Shown piece after piece: positions 15,710-24,318 of a stretch of 64,000 nucleotides of DNA. Positions within the stretch are counted from its first letter, which is position 1; every line of letters begins with the position of its first letter. Origin of the DNA: Oscillospiraceae bacterium (lineage in GTDB: Bacteria > Bacillota > Clostridia > Oscillospirales > Oscillospiraceae); NCBI GenBank assembly GCA_009780235.1, contig WRAK01000005.1:32441-96440 (forward strand), given 5' to 3'. The notes under the pieces were generated by a model. It was not told where the DNA came from. It ran no database searches and was given only the letters and a program-made list of their open reading frames with translations. Both the position numbers and the translations under genes were made by a program.

Positions 15710-17574
15710 GTACGGGGCTCAAACTATCTCAGGAACAAGAGCGGTTCGTCCGTATGGCGCGGCAGGGGCGGAATATCCTTGTGGATGCGTGCATCGGGAG
15801 CGGGAAGACGACGGCGATCCAGCATCTCTGCAACGTGTTGCCGGGGCATCTGCGCATTTTGTATCTGACGTATAACAAACTGCTGAAACTGGACGCCAAG
15901 GCGAAAATCAAAAACGCAAACGTCACCGTCACGAACTATCACGGGCTGGCATATGCGTACATGGGTTCCGGGGTGGGCATCTCGGATTTGATTCAGACCT
16001 TCAACCGGCAAAAGCCGCTCTTAGAGCACTATGATGTGCTGATCATCGACGAGTATCAGGATATCGAGCAGGAACTCGCCGAGATGCTATGTTATATCCA
16101 ATCGACGAGCCCCGATATGCAGGTTATCGCCGTGGGGGATATGGCGCAGAAGATTTATGACAAGACCACCCTGCATGTGGCTGAATTTATCGAGGGCTTT
16201 TTGGGGACGCACGTCAAGTTGGAGTTTACGCAGAGTTTTCGGATGCCGGCTGAACATGCGGCGATGTTGGGACGTATTTGGGGGAAGCGTATTGTCGGGG
16301 TGAACCCGATTTGTCGGGTGGAGACTATGTCGAAGCGAGAGGCGGTCGCTTTCTTGGCGGGGTGCAATCCGCAGGATGTGCTGTGTCTCGGCGCGCGCAC
16401 GGGGGCGATGGCGGATACGCTGAACCTTCTGGAGCGGGAACACGGGACGAAGTTCAACAAGAAGACGGTGTATGCCAGCATCTCCGAGCAGGGCTCCGGT
16501 AGTGCGAGGCCGAGCAAGACCTCGGCAATTTTCACGACATTCGACAGCAGCAAAGGCTTGGAACGCAAGATTTGCGTGGTGTTTGATTTTAACGAAGGCT
16601 ATTGGCAAAATCGGGTCTCAAAGCCGAATCAGCGGTATGAGATTTTGCGCAATGTGTTCTGCGTAGCGGCAAGCCGCGGGAAAGAGCGGATTATTTTTGT
16701 CAGCGACGGACAGGGTTTGGTTAGTGAGAAGACTTTGTCAACCAAGGTTGCTTCGAATATAAATTTCGGTAGTGTTAGCATGGCGGATATGTTTGATTTT
16801 AAGTATAAGGAAGACGTGGAGGACTGCTACTCTTTCTTGGACATCAAGCAAATAGACACGGGCGAGGACACCTCCGAAATTGAGATCAAATCCTCTGACG
16901 GTCTGATTGACTTATCTCCCTGTATCGGGATTTACCAAGAAGCTGTGTTTTTTGAGGGCTATGAGATAGATCAGGCAATCGAATTTGAAGTGAGGATAAA
17001 CCACGTACTGAAATCTCAATGGACGGATGCGGTGCGGCAATCGTCTTTGGATGAGAAGATCCTGTTTCTCACGTCGCTTGAGACACGGCAGAACCGTTAT
17101 CGGGAGCAGGTGGAGAAGCCTTTTGTGGACGAGACGGAAAAGCAAGCAATCATTCGCAGGTTGGGCGAGGTTTTTACGCCGGATGAGGACGTTCAAGTGC
17201 CTTGTCGGATTGACTTTGGGAAGCCGTGGCTTGGGCGGCTCCAAAAGAAATCGGCAGCGTTTTCCGCGTTGGGGCTTGCGGATGTTGTGAAAGATGATGT
17301 GGTATATGAGTTGAAGTTTGTCTCGGAACTCAGCCATGAGCATTTTTTGCAATGTGCGTGTTATGTGGCGGCTTTGGGCTTGGAGCGGGGCGTGTTGTGG
17401 AATGTGCGGAAGAATGCGCGGTATGAGGTGCGGGTGGGGGAGCGGAAACGATTTTTGGACGCGGTTGCGCGGGCGGTGACCAAGGGTGTTGTGGGGCGGT
17501 ATTACGCGGTGAATAGTTCGTCGGCGGTGGAGAAGGTTTCGGCGGTTAGGAGCAGGCCCAGTTTGAAGCCGTAG
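15706..17574 (+). CDS. SF1 (UvrD-like) helicase with C-terminal PD-(D/E)XK nuclease-like domain
   Basis: The start is GTG 15706 overlapping the dusB stop. The 622-residue protein shows helicase motif I GSGKTT (near residue 31), motif Ia-like LTYNKLLK, motif II IIDEYQD (near 114), motif III GDMAQKIYD, motif IV-like FTQSFRM, and motifs V-VI around FDSSKGLE and VAASRGKERIIF. Near residues 524-537, ADVVKDDVVYELKF has the D...ExK spacing of PD-(D/E)XK nucleases, followed by helix QCACYVAALG, so the protein may be a helicase-nuclease akin to AddAB/RecB parts. A DNA repair or defence role cannot be separated from sequence. Its last 73 bases overlap the convergent DUF6809 gene. Confidence 0.75.
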   Translation: MSTGLKLSQEQERFVRMARQGRNILVDACIGSGKTTAIQHLCNVLPGHLRILYLTYNKLLKLDAKAKIKNANVTVTNYHGLAYAYMGSGVGISDLIQTFNRQKPLLEHYDVLIIDEYQDIEQELAEMLCYIQSTSPDMQVIAVGDMAQKIYDKTTLHVAEFIEGFLGTHVKLEFTQSFRMPAEHAAMLGRIWGKRIVGVNPICRVETMSKREAVAFLAGCNPQDVLCLGARTGAMADTLNLLEREHGTKFNKKTVYASISEQGSGSARPSKTSAIFTTFDSSKGLERKICVVFDFNEGYWQNRVSKPNQRYEILRNVFCVAASRGKERIIFVSDGQGLVSEKTLSTKVASNINFGSVSMADMFDFKYKEDVEDCYSFLDIKQIDTGEDTSEIEIKSSDGLIDLSPCIGIYQEAVFFEGYEIDQAIEFEVRINHVLKSQWTDAVRQSSLDEKILFLTSLETRQNRYREQVEKPFVDETEKQAIIRRLGEVFTPDEDVQVPCRIDFGKPWLGRLQKKSAAFSALGLADVVKDDVVYELKFVSELSHEHFLQCACYVAALGLERGVLWNVRKNARYEVRVGERKRFLDAVARAVTKGVVGRYYAVNSSSAVEKVSAVRSRPSLKP

Positions 17575-17789
17575 ATTAGGTTTTCCGTGGCGGTGAGGTG
17601 GGTGAAATCCATATGGGCGTCAACCAGTTGTCGGAGGATGATTTTTTCTTCGGTGTTTAGCCGGTCGGAAAGTTTTTCTTCGATTTCGGAGAGGGCGCGC
17701 TCTGCTCGGCCGCTTGGGGAGCTGGGGTCGTATGGTTGGTTGTCCGGGGTGATGTTGCCGAGCGCGAATTGTTCGAGGATGCTGTGCAT
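17502..17789 (-). CDS. DUF6809-like small protein
   Basis: ATG 17789 has GAAGGAG upstream. The 95-residue protein reads HSILEQFALGNITPDNQPY, then a helical EKLSDRLNTEEKIILRQLVDAH stretch and ENLIYGFKLGLLLTAE, the pattern I associate with DUF6809, a small clostridial family often near XRE regulators. Function unknown. It overlaps the helicase tail-to-tail and is divergent from the XRE gene at 17927. Confidence 0.6.
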   Translation of the reverse strand: MHSILEQFALGNITPDNQPYDPSSPSGRAERALSEIEEKLSDRLNTEEKIILRQLVDAHMDFTHLTATENLIYGFKLGLLLTAETFSTADELFTA

Positions 17790-17809
17790 TTTGGTGGCTC
17801 CTTCACGCA

Positions 17810-17850
17810 AAACAGTTTTTTATTTGCTTTAAGCATATATTAAACTGTTT
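17810..17850. promoter_or_regulatory. Inverted repeat in the divergent promoter region
   Basis: AAACAGTTT (17810-17818) and AAACTGTTT (17842-17850) are exact inverted copies 23 bp apart, between DUF6809 and the small XRE gene. Spacing and position suit an operator for the neighbouring regulator; this is inference. Confidence 0.45.
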
Positions 17851-17926
17851 GAAAAGTCAAGACTTAATTTTTTAATTGATTTTTAGAACGAAAGAATATA
17901 GAATACTCGAAAGCGAGGAAAAAGAA

Positions 17927-18139
17927 ATGGGACTAGCAAAAAAAGTGAAGATGTTACTTGCTGCCAGAGGTATGACAGCAAAAGACTTGGCGGAAAAATT
18001 AGGAGTGACAGGACAGACAGTTACGGCGAAATTGCGTCGTGACAACCTATCCGAGGAAGATTTGCACAAGATTGCGCAGGCTTGTGATGCTACGTTTGAA
18101 GGTGTTTTTACCTTGAATGATACGGGGAAAGAGATTTAG
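17927..18139 (+). CDS. Small XRE-family DNA-binding protein
   Basis: I take ATG 17927 (GAGGAA nearby), giving 70 residues; an upstream ATG at 17876 lacks a ribosome site. Nearly the whole protein is a helix-turn-helix: MLLAARGMTAKDLAEKLGVT and QTVTAKLRRDNLSEEDLHKIA. It probably represses itself and/or the divergent DUF6809 gene. Confidence 0.75.
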   Translation: MGLAKKVKMLLAARGMTAKDLAEKLGVTGQTVTAKLRRDNLSEEDLHKIAQACDATFEGVFTLNDTGKEI

Positions 18140-18164
18140 GGGTGCGTAATAAAAGCGGCACATG

Positions 18165-18525
18165 CCCCCAAGTCGCAAAGGCTCCTTTTCCAAAGGAGCT
18201 GTCGGCGCAGCCGACTGAGGATTGCACTTGCCCTTGTAGGGCGCGATGTCCTCATCGCGCCGTGCGCTGAACCTATGAGGATAGTGCGGCGCGATGAGGA
18301 CATCGCGCCCTACGGAGGGGCGGCTGTAGAACCTACAAATCCTCCGTCAGGCTTTGCCTGCCACATCCTTTGAAAAAGGAGGCTTCGCGGCTTATGTGCG
18401 TTTGCCATATCGGAACAGCGGTGTGATTTAAAACGTGCGGACGGCAGAATGCCGCCCCTACGGCATATGCGCCCCGCAGAACCACCCCGTCAGGCTTTGC
18501 CTGCCACCCCTCCGAGGAGGGGAAT
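18165..18525. repeat. Nested composite repeat region
   Basis: Inverted outer arms (AAGTCGCAAAGGCTCC...CTGAGGATT at about 18171-18224, and AATCCTCCGTCAGG...GGAGGCTTCGCGG at about 18338-18391) enclose a GTAGGGCGCGATGTCCTCATCGCGCC ... GCGCGATGAGGACATCGCGCCCTAC element (about 18236-18313). Next come ACGGCAGAATGCCGCCCCTAC (18441-18461) and a family-B arm ending GAGGAGGGGAATT (18483-18527). No gene is present. Confidence 0.8.
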
Positions 18526-18581
18526 TAAGGGCAAGAGGATTCCCCACACAACAATCAACATACCCCCAAGGAGGTGAGGAC

Positions 18582-19190
18582 GTGACAAGAGAAGATGAGC
18601 GAGACATTATTTGCCGCGTCCTGGACGGGGATGCTTCGGCGTTTGAGGTTTTGGTGTTGGCGAATCAGCGGCGGGTGTACAGCCTCTGCCTCCGTATGAC
18701 GGGCAGCCCGGAGGACGCCGAGGACTTGGCGCAGGACGCGTTTGTCAAGGCGTATCAGAACCTCGCGGGGTTCAAGGGCGAGAGTGGGTTCGGGCCCTGG
18801 CTGTACCGATTGGCATCCAATGTCTGCATTGACCATCTGCGGAAAGCGAAGCGGCGGGACCAAGTCTCGATTACCTACTTAGACGAAGCGGGCACGGCGA
18901 TAGACATGGAAATCCCAGACGAACGCTGCCGCCCGGATGACGAAGCGGAGCGGCGAGAGGTACGGGACACCATCCAGAGGGGGCTGAACGAGCTTCCCGA
19001 GCTGCATCGAACCATCTTGGTTTTACGGGAGATTAACGGGCTGTCCTACGAGGAAATCGGTGACATGTTGGACATCACGGCGGGGACGGTGAAGTCCCGC
19101 ATTTCAAGGGCGAGAGCTGCACTCAGCAATTTTTTACTGCTTGACGGGAACTTTTCCGCGCGAAATTCGTCTAAGAGATATACCGAATGA
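18582..19190 (+). CDS. ECF-type RNA polymerase sigma factor
   Basis: The start is GTG 18582 after AAGGAGGTGAGGA; upstream frame is repeat. The 202-residue protein has region 2 (VYSLCLRMTGSPEDAEDLAQDAFVKAY, then FGPWLYRLASNVCIDHLRK) and region 4 (LPELHRTILVLREINGLSYEEIGDMLDI, GTVKSRISRAR), with no region 3, as in SigW/RpoE-like factors. It overlaps a gene encoding its probable anti-sigma factor. Confidence 0.92.
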   Translation: MTREDERDIICRVLDGDASAFEVLVLANQRRVYSLCLRMTGSPEDAEDLAQDAFVKAYQNLAGFKGESGFGPWLYRLASNVCIDHLRKAKRRDQVSITYLDEAGTAIDMEIPDERCRPDDEAERREVRDTIQRGLNELPELHRTILVLREINGLSYEEIGDMLDITAGTVKSRISRARAALSNFLLLDGNFSARNSSKRYTE

Positions 19191-19207
19191 AAGGGGGTAC
19201 GGCTGAA

Positions 19208-20125
19208 ATGAACTATTGTGAGCATTATTTAGAGCAAATCAACGCCTATATTGACGGCGAACTGGACGCAGATGAGACGGCGGATTTGCGGCGGCATATC
19301 GAGGCCTGCCCCGATTGTAAACGGGTGCTCATGGCCTGTCGGAACGTGTCTTCGGCCTTTGCGGCTGCGGAGGCAGAGCCGCCCGTCGGCTTTGCGGACG
19401 GCGTGATGGCTCGGATTGGGACGAAGCCCGCCAAGCGGTCACATGCGTGGCGGTTTTTGGCGGCCGCGGCGGTGTTTGTTGTCGTGGGCGTGCTTGCGTG
19501 GGCGGCCGATTGGGGCGGTATCGACGGCGACGCGGATGAAGCGGGACTGACGGTTGATGGCGGCGGCTCCGGCGCGTACCATCAGATGGCTGAGGCAGAG
19601 GATACGGCGTCTGCGACCTTTCGGGGGCGGACTACGGGGGCCTCCGAAGAAATAGTCGAGTTCTTCGCCGCGCCGGAGGACATGGAATTGTGGCTCGATA
19701 ATTATGCTGAGATTTTTCGAGTGGAAACGTTTCCGGATGGTAGTGGACTGTCTGCCTTCTGGATTGCGGACATGACCTTATTTGACTTGGCTACGGTGGG
19801 CGAGCAATGGAACTGGGCGGCATTCACGCAAGCATTGGCGGCGGAGGGGTTTGCGTATCAGTTTGACCGGGGCGGTTTCCGCGTGGCGGATAGAAACAAT
19901 CCCGGTAGTGTCCTCTACGGGTGGTTGGAAGAAGATGTTTCGCGGCCCGAAGAGTTTGTTGTTTCACGGATTGAATATCATTTCCACTTGGGAGATGTGA
20001 GCCGCAGGGTAGAGATTCGCATACAGGACGGCGTAGTACGGTATTATTTCGGCACACAGGCGGATGCGGTCTCCGCACCGAGCTTGGAGCGTATTTTGCA
20101 TTATATCTTGACCGGGAATCGATAA
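19208..20125 (+). CDS. Membrane anti-sigma factor with zinc-finger domain
   Basis: Two starts are possible: ATG 19187, overlapping the sigma stop, or ATG 19208 preceded by AAAGGGGG; I prefer the latter (305 residues). The N-terminus has the anti-sigma zinc-finger pattern YIDGELDADETADLRRHIEACPDCK with HxxxCxxC. One transmembrane helix (WRFLAAAAVFVVVGVLAW) near residue 80-100 is followed by an acidic extracellular domain of about 200 residues with no recognised fold. It should hold the upstream sigma factor at the membrane until an envelope signal releases it. Confidence 0.85.
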   Translation: MNYCEHYLEQINAYIDGELDADETADLRRHIEACPDCKRVLMACRNVSSAFAAAEAEPPVGFADGVMARIGTKPAKRSHAWRFLAAAAVFVVVGVLAWAADWGGIDGDADEAGLTVDGGGSGAYHQMAEAEDTASATFRGRTTGASEEIVEFFAAPEDMELWLDNYAEIFRVETFPDGSGLSAFWIADMTLFDLATVGEQWNWAAFTQALAAEGFAYQFDRGGFRVADRNNPGSVLYGWLEEDVSRPEEFVVSRIEYHFHLGDVSRRVEIRIQDGVVRYYFGTQADAVSAPSLERILHYILTGNR

Positions 20126-20130
20126 TTTGT

Positions 20131-20165
20131 ATAGGGGCGGGGTCATCCCGCCCGCACCCACCTAC
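20131..20165. repeat. Half-size GTAGGGG-type element
   Basis: TAGGGGCGGGGTCATCCCGCCC followed by CCTAC; a compact copy of the dispersed palindrome family after the anti-sigma gene. Confidence 0.7.
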
Positions 20166-20167
20166 AA

Positions 20168-20200
20168 GACGGACATCCTCATACGGGTGTCCGTTTTTTG
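20168..20200 (+). terminator. Rho-independent terminator of the sigma/anti-sigma operon
   Basis: ACGGACATCC and CGGGTGTCCGT pair around loop TCATA and are followed by a run of six T. Confidence 0.8.
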
Positions 20201-20255
20201 CATACCTGTCCACGGATAATCATAGCTTATACCAGTAGCAGAAACTATATTTTTT

Positions 20256-20286
20256 GTGTTTCCCCCGCCGCGGGCGGGGGAAACAC
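20256..20286 (+). other. Perfect 14-bp stem hairpin in the ATPase leader
   Basis: GTGTTTCCCCCGCC and GGCGGGGGAAACAC are exact inverted copies with a three-base loop. It lies 41 bp before the ATPase start and has no T-tract after it, so it is more likely a structured leader or a small repeat than a simple terminator. Confidence 0.6.
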
Positions 20287-20326
20287 GGAAAATCGTTCTG
20301 CTGTTGTCACCGTAAAGGGGGGGCCT

Positions 20327-22990
20327 ATGGACTGGTATACGCAAAGTGTGCGGGAGACGATTGCGCAATTAGATACAGACGGTGTGCGGGGCCTGCGGAC
20401 GAAAGAGGCGGCACGGCGGCTTGCGGAGTACGGGCCGAATCGGCTCACAGGCAAGCGGGGCAAGGGGTTTTTGCAGAAGTTCGCTGAGCAGTTTTCGGAT
20501 TTTATGGTGCTGATTCTCATCGGGGCGGCGGGGCTGTCGCTGGTGATTTCGCTCTGGGAGGGCGAGACGAATTTCCTCGACCCGATTATTATCATGGCGA
20601 TTGTACTGCTCAACGCTGTCATGGGTGTGATGCAGGAGGCGCGGGCGGAGCGGGCGATTGCGTCCCTGCAGGCCCTCTCGGCTCCGAAAACACGCGTCGT
20701 GCGGGACGGAACGGAGATGACGATCGCCTCCGAGGAAGTCGTGCCAGGGGATTTGCTGGTGTTTGAGACGGGGGACGCCGTCACGGCGGACGCACGGATC
20801 GTGGAGAGTGTCGCTCTCCGTGCAGAAGAGGCGAGTCTCACGGGGGAGAGTGTGCCTGTGGGCAAGGACGCCGCTGCCACGGTCGCCCCTAATGCGCCCA
20901 TCGGGGAGCGGCGGAATATGGTGTTCTCCGGCAGCACGGTGGCGCACGGGCGTTGCCGTGCGATGGCGACCCACACGGGCATGGCGACGGAGGTTGGGCA
21001 GATTGCCCGACTGCTCGACCAATCCGAGACGCCGCAGACGCCGCTCCAGCGTCGTCTTGCACGCACGGGTAAGACGATGGGTTTGTTTGCCCTGCTCATC
21101 TGCGGCGGAATTTTCCTCTTGGGTGTCGTCCAGCGGACAGATATCATGGACAGTTTCATGCTGGCGGTGAGCCTCGCCGTGGCGGCGGTGCCGGAGGGGC
21201 TGCCCGCGATTGTGACCATCGTTTTGGCTCTCGGCGTGCAGCGCATGGCGTGGCGGAATGCCATTGTGCGCAAGCTCCCTGCGGTGGAGACGTTGGGGAG
21301 TGCGACCGTCATTTGTTCGGACAAGACGGGTACGCTGACGCAGAATAAAATGCGGGTTGAGCGGCTCGTCCCGGCGGCGCGGGGAGAGGAGCGGAAGCTG
21401 TTGCTCTACGGTTCGCTTTGCACCAACGTACGATTTGCGGAGCGTGGGGTGGCGGGTGATCCGACGGAGACGGCAATTGTCGAAGCCGCCATGAAAGAGG
21501 GGCTTGACCTCAAGGCGATGCAGGTCCGTTATCCGCGGCGGGGGGAGGTGCCGTTTGATTCGGGGCGCAAGCGGATGAGTACCCTGCATCGTGAGGCTGA
21601 GAGCGGCTTGCTCGTGGTTAAGGGTGCGCCGGATGTGCTCTTGGGGCTGTGTACGCAGACGGACGGCGTCGGCGGGGCGCAGCTGCTGACCGATGGGCGC
21701 CGGCGGGAGATTTTGGCGCAGAATGCACAGATGGCCGATGGTGCGCTGCGTGTGATTGCGGTGGCGTATCGGGCGGTTTCGGATGGCGGGCGGCAGAATG
21801 CCGTCCCTACGGAGCGGGATGAGCGGGAACTTACATTTTTGGGGCTGATTGCCATGCAAGACCCGCCACGCCCCGAGGCGAAAGAGGCGGTGCGGACGTG
21901 CAAGCGGGCGGGGATTCGGCCCGTGATGATTACGGGCGATCACGCGGCGACTGCGGCGGCGATTGCGCGGGAACTGGGGATTTTGAAAGGTAATGCAGAA
22001 TTAGGAGCAAAGGGCAAGGGCGGCGGGGTGCTGACAGGACAAGAACTCGCCCGACTCTCCGACAACGAACTATGTAAAGCCGTCAAAACTACTTCAGTCT
22101 TCGCCCGTGTATCACCCGAACACAAAAGCCGTGTTGTGCGGGCGTTTCAGACGAACGGAGAGATTGTGGCGATGACGGGGGACGGGGTGAATGATGCGCC
22201 TGCTTTGAAAATTGCCGACATCGGGTGTGCCATGGGGAAGACAGGCACGGATGTGGCACGAGATGCGTCGGATATGATACTCACAGACGACAACTTCGCC
22301 ACCATCGTGGACGCCGTGCGGGCGGGGCGGGGGATTTATCAGAATATGGTAAAGTCTGTCCACTTTCTGCTCTCGTGTAACGTAGGAGAGATTTTGACGG
22401 TACTGGTGGCCATTCTCATTGGGATGCCGCCGCCGCTTTTGCCGATACAGCTTTTGTGGATCAATCTGGTGACGGATTCGTTCCCCGCCCTCGCCCTCGG
22501 GGCCGAGCGGACGGAGCGGGATATTATGGAGCGGCCGCCTGTGAATCCCAAGGCCGGGATGTTCACCGGGGGGCTGGGGTTTGATATACTGCTCCAAGGG
22601 ATGCTGATTGGCGGGGTGTCGCTCTGGGCGTTTTTCCTCGGCGTGCGGGCGGGGGATTATACCACGGGGCGGACTTTTGCCTTCGCGGTGCTGGCCTTGT
22701 CGCAATTATTCCACGCATTCGGCGTGCGGAGCCGGGAGGGGCTGCTCAAAGTGGGCGTGTTCTCCAACGGGAAGATGGTGCTGGCGTTTGTGTTGTGTGC
22801 GTTTTTGCAGGTGGTGGTGATCGGACATCCGACGCTGGCGGGGGTGTTCAGGGTGGAGCCGCTGACGTTTGTGCAATGGCGGACGGTGGTGTTGATGGCA
22901 CCCTTGCCCTTGGTGGTGGTGGAGTTGACTAAGGTTTTGCGGAGAGAAAGAAGGGCAATTGAGAATGCAGAATGCAGAATGCAGAATTAG
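20327..22990 (+). CDS. P-type Ca2+-transporting ATPase
   Basis: ATG 20327 follows a G-rich site; 887 residues. Motifs: actuator TGESVPVG, membrane PEGL in AVAAVPEGLPAIVTIVLALG, phosphorylation site SDKTGTLTQNKM, nucleotide-binding KGAPDVLL, MITGDHAATA, and hinge TGDGVNDAPAL; C-terminal membrane part LLWINLVTDSFPALALG. This is the SERCA/PMR1-like type that exports Ca2+ (or Mn2+). Three segments look like repeat-derived additions: GGRQNAVPT (nt 21790-21812), NAELGAKGKGGG (nt about 21990-22030), and the C-terminal AIENAECRMQN. All are in frame and outside the catalytic motifs. Confidence 0.9.
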   Translation: MDWYTQSVRETIAQLDTDGVRGLRTKEAARRLAEYGPNRLTGKRGKGFLQKFAEQFSDFMVLILIGAAGLSLVISLWEGETNFLDPIIIMAIVLLNAVMGVMQEARAERAIASLQALSAPKTRVVRDGTEMTIASEEVVPGDLLVFETGDAVTADARIVESVALRAEEASLTGESVPVGKDAAATVAPNAPIGERRNMVFSGSTVAHGRCRAMATHTGMATEVGQIARLLDQSETPQTPLQRRLARTGKTMGLFALLICGGIFLLGVVQRTDIMDSFMLAVSLAVAAVPEGLPAIVTIVLALGVQRMAWRNAIVRKLPAVETLGSATVICSDKTGTLTQNKMRVERLVPAARGEERKLLLYGSLCTNVRFAERGVAGDPTETAIVEAAMKEGLDLKAMQVRYPRRGEVPFDSGRKRMSTLHREAESGLLVVKGAPDVLLGLCTQTDGVGGAQLLTDGRRREILAQNAQMADGALRVIAVAYRAVSDGGRQNAVPTERDERELTFLGLIAMQDPPRPEAKEAVRTCKRAGIRPVMITGDHAATAAAIARELGILKGNAELGAKGKGGGVLTGQELARLSDNELCKAVKTTSVFARVSPEHKSRVVRAFQTNGEIVAMTGDGVNDAPALKIADIGCAMGKTGTDVARDASDMILTDDNFATIVDAVRAGRGIYQNMVKSVHFLLSCNVGEILTVLVAILIGMPPPLLPIQLLWINLVTDSFPALALGAERTERDIMERPPVNPKAGMFTGGLGFDILLQGMLIGGVSLWAFFLGVRAGDYTTGRTFAFAVLALSQLFHAFGVRSREGLLKVGVFSNGKMVLAFVLCAFLQVVVIGHPTLAGVFRVEPLTFVQWRTVVLMAPLPLVVVELTKVLRRERRAIENAECRMQN
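21784..21812. repeat. Intragenic repeat fragment in the Ca2+ ATPase
   Basis: GGCGGGCGGCAGAATGCCGTCCCTACGG closely matches the intergenic copy at 18441-18463 (ACGGCAGAATGCCGCCCCTACGG). It encodes a short insert in the nucleotide-binding domain. Confidence 0.65.
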
Positions 22991-22994
22991 CAAC

Positions 22995-23026
22995 GAAAAG
23001 GCCGCCGAACCGGGCGGTCTTTTTCT
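22995..23026 (+). terminator. Terminator after the Ca2+ ATPase
   Basis: GGCCGCC and GGGCGGTC stem with loop GAACC followed by TTTTTCTTG. An almost identical copy stands before the second propeller gene, so the terminator is part of the duplicated unit. Confidence 0.75.
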
Positions 23027-23054
23027 TGTGTTGTGTAGGGGGATTTGGTATACT
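23026..23054 (+). promoter_or_regulatory. Promoter of the first propeller-like gene
   Basis: TTGTGT (23026-23031), 17-bp spacer, TATACT (23049-23054); exactly conserved in the second copy at 24256-24284. Confidence 0.6.
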
Positions 23055-23087
23055 GAGGGCAAGAAATGTCGAAAGGCGGTGGGTGGT

Positions 23088-24170
23088 TTGCGGAATATGA
23101 GTAAGTGGACGGCCGGGTTTTTGATTTTGTTTGTGGTTTTGTTGTTGATTGTTGGGGGGATTATTCTGTTTGATGTGCTTGCGATGCGGAGTGCGGAGCG
23201 GGTTGATGAGGCGGGGTATGTTTCCGAGGTGGTTGACGGTTATGTGGAGAAGGACGATGCGGATGAGGAGCAGGCTCCGAATGAGGTAGCTTTGATGATA
23301 GAGGGAGACGTTGCAGCGTTTTATGTGCAAGGGGGTTGGATTTATTATGCCATTGTGCAAGATGTTACGGAGGACGAATCTTTTGCCATCCTGGTGGGGC
23401 AACTTACAGCATCCGGTGAGCGAGGACAAGAATTATACTTTCCAATTGAAGCGTTGGAAGCTGAAATTGTGCATTTTGAGATGACAGCCGACGGAGACTT
23501 CCGCTTCCTTCTTCGGCTGCAAAAGGAAGAGGGGCCGCAATTTGTCCATGTTATGTTTGATGAAGCGGGAGATGTGAAGACGCAGACTACTCTGGAGTTT
23601 CCCTTTGAGAGAGGTCAGGTTCAGGACAGCAGCGCGGTATTTGCGCCGAATGGCGAGATCGTGATGCGTGCGTTGGTGCTGGAAGCCGCTCTTTACACCT
23701 TTGCCCCCGACGGGACGCTTCGGAACAAGTTGGAGGTAGGCTTTGACTATTATTTAGCCCGGATGCGGGACGGCAGAGTGGTTGTACTTTTTGAATCTAT
23801 GGTCAGCGCGCATGCGATTCGAGAGTTGAATCTCGAAACAGGGTATCTCGGAGATGTGGTTTTCGAATTTGAATTCGGGCTTTTTCAAATGCGTTCGGCT
23901 CCCGTGTGGAGTGAGTTCGACCTGTATTTCAATGGTCTTTGGTTCGAACCACAGAGATATTCCGGCATAGTGCTTTTGGGCTATGACGCGGACAGCGGGC
24001 AATTCACGCCCTTGCTCAGTTGGTTTGACGTTTGGGGTGAATTTGAATTTATGAATGACATGATTGCATATATGGTTTTTCTAGAAGATGGCCGGATTGC
24101 GATACCTCGCAGAGAATGGGAGGGGCAACACGTCATCGGAACACATTTGATTATTGTTACATCGGAGTGA
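23088..24170 (+). CDS. Membrane-anchored propeller-like protein, copy 1
   Basis: The start is probably TTG 23088: the motif AAAGGCGGT, kept in both paralogues, is correctly spaced from TTG and too far from ATG 23097. The 360-residue product has one N-terminal membrane helix (WTAGFLILFVVLLLIVGGIIL) and an extracellular part with repeated blade-like units (GGWIYYAIVQD, FAPNGEIVMRALVL, AALYTFAPDGTLRNKLEVG, MRDGRVVVL). It is a close paralogue of the next gene, and the units resemble the N-terminal part of the lipoprotein at 30273. A sensing or sugar-binding role beside the sugar ABC operon is inference. Confidence 0.65.
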   Translation: MRNMSKWTAGFLILFVVLLLIVGGIILFDVLAMRSAERVDEAGYVSEVVDGYVEKDDADEEQAPNEVALMIEGDVAAFYVQGGWIYYAIVQDVTEDESFAILVGQLTASGERGQELYFPIEALEAEIVHFEMTADGDFRFLLRLQKEEGPQFVHVMFDEAGDVKTQTTLEFPFERGQVQDSSAVFAPNGEIVMRALVLEAALYTFAPDGTLRNKLEVGFDYYLARMRDGRVVVLFESMVSAHAIRELNLETGYLGDVVFEFEFGLFQMRSAPVWSEFDLYFNGLWFEPQRYSGIVLLGYDADSGQFTPLLSWFDVWGEFEFMNDMIAYMVFLEDGRIAIPRREWEGQHVIGTHLIIVTSE

Positions 24171-24204
24171 GTAAAACAAAGGGGCGAACACAGTTCACCC
24201 CTAC

Positions 24205-24264
24205 ACAACACAACACAACGAAAAGGCCGCCGAATCAGGCGGTCTTTTTCTTGTGTTGTGTTGC
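24205..24264 (+). terminator. Extended hairpin terminator before propeller copy 2
   Basis: CACAACACAACACAACGAAAAGG-CCGCC pairs with GGCGGTC-TTTTTCTTGTGTTGTG; the core GCCGCC/GGCGGT plus T-tract repeats the terminator at 22995. The ACACAAC repeats extend the stem well beyond a usual terminator. Confidence 0.65.
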
Positions 24265-24284
24265 GTGGGGAAATTTGGTATACT
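24256..24284 (+). promoter_or_regulatory. Promoter of the second propeller gene and transporter operon
   Basis: TTGTGT (24256-24261), 17-bp spacer, TATACT (24279-24284), matching copy 1. Confidence 0.6.
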
Positions 24285-24318
24285 GAGGAGAAGAATTGTC
24301 GAAAAGGTGGTGCGCGTT

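Noticed and set aside
20369..21943. 524-codon minus-strand open frame
   Set aside because: Antisense to the P-type ATPase; composition is that of a shadow frame.
22966..22990. Tandem GAATGCA units as a possible CRISPR or microsatellite locus
   Set aside because: Only three short units without spacers; it is a tiny direct repeat shared with other sites (for example near 6200), not a CRISPR array.
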